NCBI GenBank assembly: GCA_030612605.1
Contig: JAUWNO010000023.1
Coordinates: forward strand, 1 to 12,720
DNA: 12,720 nt
DNA from: Armatimonadota bacterium
GTDB taxonomy: Bacteria > Cloacimonadota > Cloacimonadia > Cloacimonadales > TCS61
Direction of reading: 5' to 3'
The notes below the pieces were generated by a model, which had not been told where the DNA came from, did not search any database, and saw only the letters and a list, made by a program, of their open reading frames with translations. Shown here in pieces: positions 1 to 5,904 of the stretch; the stretch's first letter is position 1, and each line of letters starts with the position of its first letter. Position numbers and translations under genes: made by a program.

Positions 1-1092
1 TTTTTCTGGGAAGCATCTGTAACTCAATGGCAGAATTTGTTTGATTTTTATCTGGGACTAAAAGATAAAGAACTGTCGGACACAAAGTGGGAAAATCTGC
101 TTGAACCCAGCATTTTTTATGAAGTTCTGCCGGAGGTTCGCATTCCTGAAATCTTATCGAAGTGGAAAGATATTTCTGCATTGGAAGCTATACCGCAAAT
201 TATTGAAGAGCTGCAACAATTGCATAAGATCGAAGATGATTCAGCTTCGGTTGGGTTGCTTTCCCTGGATAAAATGCTGGAAGCAGAATTCCTGCAGGAT
301 TTCCAATTTAAGACGTTAAGCTGTTATGTTCTGAGGGCGAACCACATTCCAGCACAATACACTCGCATTCCTTCCACGATAATGGTGATGGCAGATTCGG
401 TCTGGCAGAATTATGATGTGAAGGAAAATGATTATGTTAAATTACAGGAAGAAAAAGACGAATCGTTCGCATTTATCGAATTTAAGCTGGTTGATAAAGA
501 TTTCCTGCCAGTAACATTAAATCCAGATAATATTTCCACTACGATCTTCCAGGATGGAAGATTCTATCACAACGACCGTCAGCTCGATTACCACAAAGAG
601 AACAGTACACTTTCCGGTGAATTGGAAAAAGGAGATTACTACGTTCAGATGTGCGTTCGCGAGAGCGGTGAAATCACAAAAGTAAAATTAATTGCACTTC
701 ACATCGATAAACAAGTGGAAATAAAAGAAACACTCATCTTTAAAGATTTCAAAAGAAATTGGAAAAAAGCTGGAAAAAAATATTTTGCATTTCTGGATTC
801 ATTAAGAACCGAAGAAAATGTCGATTATGTTATCCTGCTGGGAGATTATGATGATGAACCTGTGCAGAGACTGGCAACTAAAACACGCAGCAATCTCGGA
901 GAACAAAAATTCGTCTGGATCGGGAAAAATGAACCGCCGGAAGCTGTGCCGAATTACATAACCTCCGATAAATATGAAAAATTCCTGGAAAAATATCCCG
1001 AGTTGAAACATCGTTTAATTACATTCTATTACGATTCTGAAAATGAAAAGTGGATGATGTTCGAGGGGAATTGGGATCTGTTGTTTAAATGA
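1..1092 (+). CDS. Transglutaminase-like domain protein, C-terminal part (5' end outside window)
   Basis: The frame is open from base 1 to the TGA at 1090-1092, giving 363 visible residues. A TTG at 37 is the first start-like codon, but the twelve codons before it are also open and there is no Shine-Dalgarno, so I treat the gene as cut by the window edge. Around residues 105-140 the stretch LSCYVLRANHIPAQ followed by a VWQNYDV strand resembles the core of transglutaminase-like proteins of Bacteroidota ('..LRA.GIPA....W.DV'). The position where the catalytic Cys would fall appears to be Asp/Gln, so catalysis is doubtful. A beta-rich segment with LEKGDYYVQMCVRESG follows, as in the Ig-like domain next to these cores. 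The last 120 residues, with YVILLGDYDDEP, could be a thioredoxin-like fold. That the gene is real is near certain from length and codon structure. The family call is from remembered motif patterns and is only moderate. No signal peptide can be judged. Confidence 0.5.
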   Translation, partial: FFWEASVTQWQNLFDFYLGLKDKELSDTKWENLLEPSIFYEVLPEVRIPEILSKWKDISALEAIPQIIEELQQLHKIEDDSASVGLLSLDKMLEAEFLQDFQFKTLSCYVLRANHIPAQYTRIPSTIMVMADSVWQNYDVKENDYVKLQEEKDESFAFIEFKLVDKDFLPVTLNPDNISTTIFQDGRFYHNDRQLDYHKENSTLSGELEKGDYYVQMCVRESGEITKVKLIALHIDKQVEIKETLIFKDFKRNWKKAGKKYFAFLDSLRTEENVDYVILLGDYDDEPVQRLATKTRSNLGEQKFVWIGKNEPPEAVPNYITSDKYEKFLEKYPELKHRLITFYYDSENEKWMMFEGNWDLLFK

Positions 1093-1126
1093 TTTTCACC
1101 GCAAAGGACGCTAAGGATGCAAAGGA
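1093..1126 (+). repeat. 9-nt-periodic intergenic repeat
   Basis: Directly after the stop codon of the upstream gene comes TTTTCACC, then three near-identical 9-mers: CGCAAAGGA (1100-1108), CGCTAAGGA (1109-1117) and TGCAAAGGA (1118-1126). The same TTTTCACC head followed by a similar 9-nt-periodic purine-rich tract occurs inside a coding sequence at 10542-10573, so this looks like one member of a dispersed repeat family. Its function is unknown. Confidence 0.6.
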
Positions 1127-1259
1127 GTTAGAAAATATAATCGGATTTGCACGGATGAAGAGTTGAATATCTTTATTCCCCTGAAATACTAAAAAGCGGT
1201 AAAATTCTTGACTTGAAAAAAATATAATTTTGTTTGGAGTTGAAGTTAAAGAGGAAAGA

Positions 1260-1562
1260 ATGAATAGAATATTAGTCGAGAATCTAAAGAAACTGAAAAG
1301 AGTATGCAAAACACATCATGTGAAAAAAATGTATGCTTTTGGGTCTGTTTGCACGGAAAGATTTAATAAAAAAAGCGACATCGATCTTTTGGTATTTTTC
1401 CAGCCTTTAGATTTTGGTGAATATGCTGACAATTATTTTCAATTAGCAAACAAACTCGAGCAAATCCTTAATCGAAAAGTAGATTTATTAACAGATAATT
1501 CTTTATCAAACCCGTATTTCATTAGATCCTTGGAAAAAACCAAAACCGTGCTTTATGAATGA
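1260..1562 (+). CDS. mntA: Minimal nucleotidyltransferase antitoxin (MntA-like)
   Basis: This is a 100-aa protein. I chose the ATG at 1260 because GAGG at 1251-1254 sits 5 nt upstream. A TTG at 1230 would add ten residues but has no ribosome binding site. The nucleotidyltransferase signature GSX10DXD is complete: G28-S29, D40 and D42 (KSDIDLLV), with a third carboxylate at D75 (RKVDLL). This is the polymerase-beta-like MNT fold at its usual size of about 100 aa. In characterised MntA/HepT pairs the MNT protein neutralises its HEPN partner by AMPylating a Tyr next to the RNase site. The partner gene follows with an 8-nt overlap (1555-1562), so the two are translationally coupled. Surrounding DNA reads more A+T-rich than the genes on either side, which fits mobility, but no mobile-element ends are visible. 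The symbol is by family, not by close homology. Confidence 0.88.
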   Translation: MNRILVENLKKLKRVCKTHHVKKMYAFGSVCTERFNKKSDIDLLVFFQPLDFGEYADNYFQLANKLEQILNRKVDLLTDNSLSNPYFIRSLEKTKTVLYE

Positions 1563-1890
1563 GAATATAAAAAAATATCTTTATGATATCAAAGTTTCGA
1601 TCGAGTCGATCGAAAAATATCTCGGGGATGATCGAAATTTTAACAAATATCTTTCCAATAAAATGTTGAGAAGAGCAGTTGAAAGAGAATTTGAAATTAT
1701 CGGTGAAGCAATAAGTCGTTTAGTAAAACTTGATGAAAATATCAAAATCTCAACAAAAGAATTGATAATTGGAATGAGAAATCGAGTAATTCATGGATAT
1801 GACAAAATCGATGATGTCATAATTTGGGGAACAATAGTTAGACACCTTCCTATTTTGAAGGAAGAAGTTACAGCTCTGTTGGATGAATGA
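1555..1890 (+). CDS. hepT: HEPN-domain RNase toxin (HepT-like, DUF86)
   Basis: This 111-aa protein starts at the ATG at 1555, inside the end of the nucleotidyltransferase gene. No Shine-Dalgarno is visible, so translation probably depends on coupling. It has the DUF86/HepT layout: an all-helical N-terminal half with AVEREFEIIGEAISRL (about residues 41-56), then the catalytic RX4HXY motif R75-NRVI-H80-G-Y82 in MRNRVIHGYDKID. In the family, Arg and His form the RNase active site and the motif Tyr is the residue AMPylated by MntA. All key residues are present, so the toxin should be active. The length matches the family. The pairing with the upstream minimal nucleotidyltransferase supports a type VII toxin-antitoxin module. 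The RNA target cannot be read from sequence. Confidence 0.9.
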   Translation: MNENIKKYLYDIKVSIESIEKYLGDDRNFNKYLSNKMLRRAVEREFEIIGEAISRLVKLDENIKISTKELIIGMRNRVIHGYDKIDDVIIWGTIVRHLPILKEEVTALLDE

Positions 1891-1920
1891 GAAATTACTC
1901 TTTTTTAAAATTTTTTTAAT

Positions 1921-2259
1921 ATGAAAATGTTCTTAATAATATTACCTGTAATTTTGTGTTTTTTGTTGTTAGCTGCCCATTTCGGACGAGCACAAATCTT
2001 TATTCTACAATACGTCAGTATTCTAATTCCATTTCTGTTATTTTGGAAAACAAAGATAGCGTCTATCATTATTCAAGCCTGTTTGGTGTTGGCAGGAATC
2101 GAGTGGATCCGAACTACTTTTTATTATGCTCGAATCAGAATTGAAAACGAAGAACCGTGGTTACGACTCGCTATCATACTGGGATCAGTTGCTATTCTTA
2201 ATTTCGCGACTATTTTAGTTTTCAGAACGAAATCCATGAAGGCAAGGTTTAAGCTGTAA
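1921..2259 (+). CDS. Small four-helix membrane protein, function unknown
   Basis: I do not recognise the family with certainty. The 112-aa product has four predicted membrane segments at about residues 4-20, 26-42, 46-63 and 82-101. A polar loop at about 64-81 contains YYARIRIENEEPW, and the C-terminal tail is basic (RTKSMKARFKL). The loop motif followed by LRLAIILG feels like that of a conserved bacterial hypothetical membrane protein, but I cannot name it. The ATG at 1921 has an in-frame ATG at 1927 as an alternative, and neither has a clear Shine-Dalgarno, only T-rich sequence before it. It lies 30 nt after hepT and 76 nt before recG on the same strand. The hydrophobic pattern, unbroken over the whole length, is the main reason to call it a gene. 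Confidence 0.65.
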   Translation: MKMFLIILPVILCFLLLAAHFGRAQIFILQYVSILIPFLLFWKTKIASIIIQACLVLAGIEWIRTTFYYARIRIENEEPWLRLAIILGSVAILNFATILVFRTKSMKARFKL

Positions 2260-2335
2260 CTTGAGAATTTAGCTTTCACGGGTTTTTCTTGACTTTCTAA
2301 GTCCAACAACTTTTTCTCCATTCGGAGTAAATTTT

Positions 2336-4417
2336 ATGAATCCGTTGGAAAATGAGATCAAATACCTGAAAGGTGTTGGTGAACATCGAGCCAGACTTTT
2401 GAATAAATTGAATATCTTTACTATCGGTGACCTGTTCGAGCATTTTCCGCGGGATTATATAAATCGAAAATCCGCTGTAAAAATCCGCGATCTATTATTC
2501 AATGAATACTGCTCTTTTGTGGGAAAAGTTACTTCCGTTGAAAAGCGCCATACTGCTGCCAGGAAACATCAACTCAACGTAGTTATTTCAGATGGAGAGG
2601 ATTTTCTTTTTCTTACCTGGTTCAAGTTCGGTAACTGGTTGGTAAAGCAATTTGAGATCGGACAGCAAATCTGGGTAAGTGGTATTCTAACCGAATTTCG
2701 TGGTGCTCCGCAAATCGTTCATCCTCAGATCGAGATTCTGGAAGACAAAGATTCAAAACTGGATTTCTGGAAAGAAAGGAGTATTCTACCGGTTTATAAA
2801 CTCACTGACGGCATCAGTATTAATGTGATGAGAAATCTCATTTATAAAGCATTTGAGTTCTACAGCCAGAATATCGAGGAAACTCTTCCTAATTATATTC
2901 TTAAAAAATATAATTTTGGACCTCGAAAAATTACTTTGCAAAAAATCCATTTTTCACAGCATCCTCAAAAAAATGAAAAGATAAAAAAACGTTACTCTTT
3001 TGAGGAACTTTTCTACACACAATTAATGTTAGCCCGCAGTAAATATCATCATCAAAAAAAGGAAAATGGAAATGTTTTTGAACTTAAAAAAACTTTTACA
3101 ACCAAGCTTAAAAATTCTCTTCCCTTTGAACTTACTTCTGCACAGAAGCGTGTTATCCGTGAGATAGTAGAAGATATGACATCATCGCGTCAGATGAACA
3201 GGCTTTTGCAGGGAGATGTGGGTTCCGGAAAAACCATTGTAACTGTATTTGCTATGCTGCTGGCTTTGGAAAATGGCTTTCAATCTGTTCTGATGGCTCC
3301 CACAGAGATCCTGGCAGAACAGCATTTTAATAGCTTATCCCATTTCCTGAAGAACCAGCCGGAGATCAGGATCGCACTTCTTAAAGGTGGAAATTATAAA
3401 GGTAAAACTCAGACTTTGGAAAAAATAAAAAACGGTGAACTCGATATTATTATTGGAACCCACGCATTGATCCAGAAAGATGTTGAATTTTTCAATGTTG
3501 GGTTTGTTGCCATTGATGAACAGCATCGTTTTGGAGTGGAGCAGCGGGCTGTTCTTTCCCGCAAAAATAAACATCCCGACCTGATGTATCTTTCTGCCAC
3601 ACCTATCCCCCGTTCTTTGGCTCTCACAGTTTATGGTGATCTCGATGTAAGTGTGATCGATGAGCTTCCTCCGAACCGGAAAACTATCAAAACATTCTGG
3701 CATAATTCTGAAAAAAATATCATAGTTTTCGAAAAAGTAAAAAAGCAGATTTTAAAAGGTACACAGGTTTATATTGTTTGTCCTCTCATCGAAGAATCTG
3801 AGAAAATGGACCTTCTGGATGCGGAAACTCTTTATGAAATTTTATCTACAAAAATCTATCCGGAATTTAAAATTGCTTTGCTTCATGGCAGGATGAAAAC
3901 AGCGATTAAAGATTCTATTATGCAAGATTTCAAGAATAAAAAGATCGATGTGCTGGTTTCTACAACTGTGATCGAAGTTGGAATCGATGTGCCCAATGCT
4001 ACGGTTATGATCATTCAACATGCTGAAAGATTCGGTTTGAGCCAGCTTCACCAGTTGCGGGGAAGAGTTGGACGTGGTGCAGATGAATCATATTGTTATC
4101 TCATTGTGTATCCGCCGATTAGTGAAGATGGCAGGGAAAGATTGAGCGTGATGCTGGAAACGAATGACGGCTTCAAGATTGCTGAAAAAGATTTGGAAAT
4201 TAGAGGACCTGGTGACTTTTTTGGAACTGAACAATCCGGAATGCCGATTTATAAACACGCAAATATTGTGCGGGATCAGATGCTTTTGAAACAGGCTCGA
4301 ATTCTTGCCTCCGATATTATTGAAGATGATTTTGATTTGAAATCTGAAAAGAATGAAACTTTAAACAGAGTCTATTTTCCCAAGTTCTTAAGAAGAGAAA
4401 AATTATTCGATTTTTAA
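2336..4417 (+). CDS. recG: ATP-dependent DNA helicase RecG
   Basis: This 693-aa superfamily 2 helicase remodels stalled replication forks and Holliday junctions in the cytoplasm, and has the usual length for RecG. The ATG at 2336 is preceded by GGAG at 2324-2327 with an 8-nt spacer. The N-terminal part begins with the helix-hairpin-like KYLKGVGEHRARLLNKL and PRDYINRK, then the OB-fold wedge domain (about residues 50-150). The motor motifs are intact: Walker A GDVGSGKT at 293-300, the motif II box DEQH at 394-397 followed by RFGV, motif III SATPIPRS, and motif VI QLRGRVGRG at 573-581 preceded by RFGLSQLH. The C-terminal LEIRGPGDFFGTEQSG stretch is typical of RecG. It is the last + strand gene before a convergent minus-strand gene. 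Nothing is truncated or missing. Confidence 0.98.
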   Translation: MNPLENEIKYLKGVGEHRARLLNKLNIFTIGDLFEHFPRDYINRKSAVKIRDLLFNEYCSFVGKVTSVEKRHTAARKHQLNVVISDGEDFLFLTWFKFGNWLVKQFEIGQQIWVSGILTEFRGAPQIVHPQIEILEDKDSKLDFWKERSILPVYKLTDGISINVMRNLIYKAFEFYSQNIEETLPNYILKKYNFGPRKITLQKIHFSQHPQKNEKIKKRYSFEELFYTQLMLARSKYHHQKKENGNVFELKKTFTTKLKNSLPFELTSAQKRVIREIVEDMTSSRQMNRLLQGDVGSGKTIVTVFAMLLALENGFQSVLMAPTEILAEQHFNSLSHFLKNQPEIRIALLKGGNYKGKTQTLEKIKNGELDIIIGTHALIQKDVEFFNVGFVAIDEQHRFGVEQRAVLSRKNKHPDLMYLSATPIPRSLALTVYGDLDVSVIDELPPNRKTIKTFWHNSEKNIIVFEKVKKQILKGTQVYIVCPLIEESEKMDLLDAETLYEILSTKIYPEFKIALLHGRMKTAIKDSIMQDFKNKKIDVLVSTTVIEVGIDVPNATVMIIQHAERFGLSQLHQLRGRVGRGADESYCYLIVYPPISEDGRERLSVMLETNDGFKIAEKDLEIRGPGDFFGTEQSGMPIYKHANIVRDQMLLKQARILASDIIEDDFDLKSEKNETLNRVYFPKFLRREKLFDF

Positions 4418-4447
4418 AAGATGGACTCCCATGATACTATACCTAAC

Positions 4448-4480
4448 TTCCGAATGTTTCGACTTGTCGAATCTTCGGAA
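4448..4480. repeat. Compound inverted repeat in recG 3' gap
   Basis: An outer stem pairs TTCCGAA (4448-4454) with TTCGGAA (4474-4480), and an inner stem pairs TTCGA (4458-4462) with TCGAA (4467-4471). Internal bulges of 3 and 2 nt separate the stems. No T-tract follows, so it is not a canonical terminator. It may be a structured intergenic repeat. Confidence 0.6.
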
Positions 4481-4512
4481 TGTAAAGGATCTTTTGCCCG
4501 TACAATCGGAAG

Positions 4513-4584
4513 ATCAGCAAGCTGAACATTCCGATGTTCTTGATTTTTGTTTTCATCTTAATGGAACTATCAGCTTGCTGATAG
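4513..4584. repeat. Paired palindromes with long-range complementarity
   Basis: A palindrome at 4514-4525 (TCAGC-AA-GCTGA) and another at 4567-4584 (CTATCAGC-TT-GCTGATAG) are each self-complementary. They are also complementary to each other over 13 nt (4513-4525 against 4571-4583), so two mutually exclusive foldings are possible. They lie between the converging recG and phosphatase genes and could act in bidirectional termination or mRNA end protection. Neither has a clear T-tract on the strand where it would be needed. Confidence 0.6.
4524..4555 (+). terminator. Possible rho-independent terminator of recG
   Basis: GAACAT (4524-4529) and ATGTTC (4534-4539) form a 6-bp stem with a TCCG loop, followed by a T-rich run (TTGATTTTTGTTTTC). 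The stem is short and A+T-rich, so termination strength is uncertain. It lies about 105 nt after the recG stop, within a cluster of other inverted repeats. Confidence 0.35.
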
Positions 4585-4609
4585 AGGAGAGCATCAAGTC
4601 TGCTGTAAC

Positions 4610-5713
4610 TTATTTATTTTTTAGAATTTCCCATTCACCTTCTGCTGTTGCCCGGTAGAAAATTCCATCAATCCAAACTAATGCTTCACCTTCGGTTCCG
4701 TATTTAATGCCGCTGTCAATAGCAAATAATCTATCATGATAAAAAGTGCTGATATTATCAAATGTGGTGTGACCCACCACCATTTCCGAAACCTCAAATT
4801 CATTCAGGACTTTCTCAAACTCAGGTTCCGGAAGTATTGGTAATTCTTTATAATCATAAAAATATCCACGATACCAGAAAGGTCCGAATGAACCGAATAA
4901 AAAATTCAGGTCTTCATTAGATTTCAGAACTTCTCGTGGAGTATCCAAATTATCTTGAATGATCTTATTTATCATTTCCATGGAAAATTCCATTTCCAGA
5001 AGTGTAGGATAAATGCCGGCATGAACAAATAGAATATCGTTTATTTTGAAAATTGTATTTTTAGTTCTGAGCCATCTGCCAAATTCCGTATCTTTTCCAA
5101 AAAGCTCTGTAATACTGATATTGAAATACTCTTCAGCAGTTTTTTTATATTTTTCATGAACATAACGAGTATCTTTTTGCAGAACCATCATTTCATGATT
5201 TCCAAGAGAGAAATGAACTTTCCCTCCTTTTTTCTCAGCCTGCTTTTCTAATTGATGAATTAGCCAGAGAGCTTCTGTAACTTCTGGTCCACGATCCAAA
5301 ACATCGCCCAGAACGACCAGATGTCCATCTCCCCATTGCCATCTGAGTTCTTCATCGATTACATGATTTGCTTTCAGGATTTGCACAAATCTATCATATT
5401 GACCGTGGACATCACTCAAAATAAAAATTTTGGGAATATCTTTAAAGATTGCAGGTTCAATCTTTGGAGGTTGAGGAGATACGAGATAAGTTTGCTCAAA
5501 CTCATCGATTGTAAATTTGATTTGTTCTGTATCTTGAAATGTGATTTCTTGGGAAAAAACTTCACTTTCAAAAACGTATTTCATAATTGCTTTGTTCTCT
5601 TGCCAAAAAATGTATGGACCATCACTGATTTTTTCAGCGGAAATTTCCTCACAAAAAAAAGAAAGAGAGAAAATCAGAATAAAGGCAATTAAATATTTTT
5701 TATTTCTTTTCAT
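4610..5713 (-). CDS. Exported Shewanella-like metallophosphatase
   Basis: I start the 367-aa protein at the ATG complementary to 5711-5713. A TTG twelve bases further out would abut the AAAGGA ribosome binding site and cannot be used. Residues 1-27 form a signal peptide (KRNKK, then a hydrophobic run), with cleavage likely near ISA/EK. C21 is not in a good lipobox. The calcineurin-like phosphoesterase metal-site motifs are in order: DVHGQYD (101-107), GDVLDRGP (136-143), GNHEMM (171-176), HAG (231-233) and VGHT (313-316), with a late AIDSGI. GDVLDRGP with this spacing matches the PPP-like Shewanella-like phosphatases and is consistent with phosphate monoester hydrolysis. Localisation should be periplasmic. 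The gene converges on recG and diverges from the cargo operon. Its substrate cannot be inferred. Confidence 0.88.
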   Translation of the reverse strand: MKRNKKYLIAFILIFSLSFFCEEISAEKISDGPYIFWQENKAIMKYVFESEVFSQEITFQDTEQIKFTIDEFEQTYLVSPQPPKIEPAIFKDIPKIFILSDVHGQYDRFVQILKANHVIDEELRWQWGDGHLVVLGDVLDRGPEVTEALWLIHQLEKQAEKKGGKVHFSLGNHEMMVLQKDTRYVHEKYKKTAEEYFNISITELFGKDTEFGRWLRTKNTIFKINDILFVHAGIYPTLLEMEFSMEMINKIIQDNLDTPREVLKSNEDLNFLFGSFGPFWYRGYFYDYKELPILPEPEFEKVLNEFEVSEMVVGHTTFDNISTFYHDRLFAIDSGIKYGTEGEALVWIDGIFYRATAEGEWEILKNK

Positions 5714-5825
5714 AAAAATTAACAATCCTTTGGAAACTATTTTTGATTTCTTTTGAAAGATGTATAAAATCTGTAAAGCTAAAATGATATCTAAATGTAT
5801 TTTTGAAGAAAACGAAAATATTATA

Positions 5826-5856
5826 TTGACAAAAAAATATCTTATCTAAGTATAAA
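5826..5856 (+). promoter_or_regulatory. Candidate promoter for the secreted-protein operon
   Basis: A perfect TTGACA (5826-5831) is followed after 18-19 nt by GTATAA/TATAAA (5850-5856), about 50 nt before the start codon at 5905. The gap between the divergent phosphatase and cargo genes is very A+T-rich, so a chance match is possible. No equally good site was found on the minus strand for the phosphatase gene. Confidence 0.4.
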
Positions 5857-5904
5857 AAATGAAATATCAAATATCCAAATCTTATAATTTTAAAGGAGCT
5901 GAAG

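Noticed and set aside
1208..1232. TTGACT with TATAAT, or a Bacteroidota-type TAnnTTTG box, before mntA
   Set aside because: The two sigma-70 hexamers are only 9 nt apart, and no TTTG lies at the distance expected for the Bacteroidota-type promoter. A promoter is plausible here but not supported.
2289..2317. TTGACT before recG as a -35 box
   Set aside because: No -10-like hexamer lies 16-19 nt downstream.
4431..4658. Open frame of 75 codons on the + strand between recG and the phosphatase gene
   Set aside because: It has no ribosome binding site, runs through the inverted-repeat cluster and into the antisense of the phosphatase 3' end, and its product has no coherent domain pattern.
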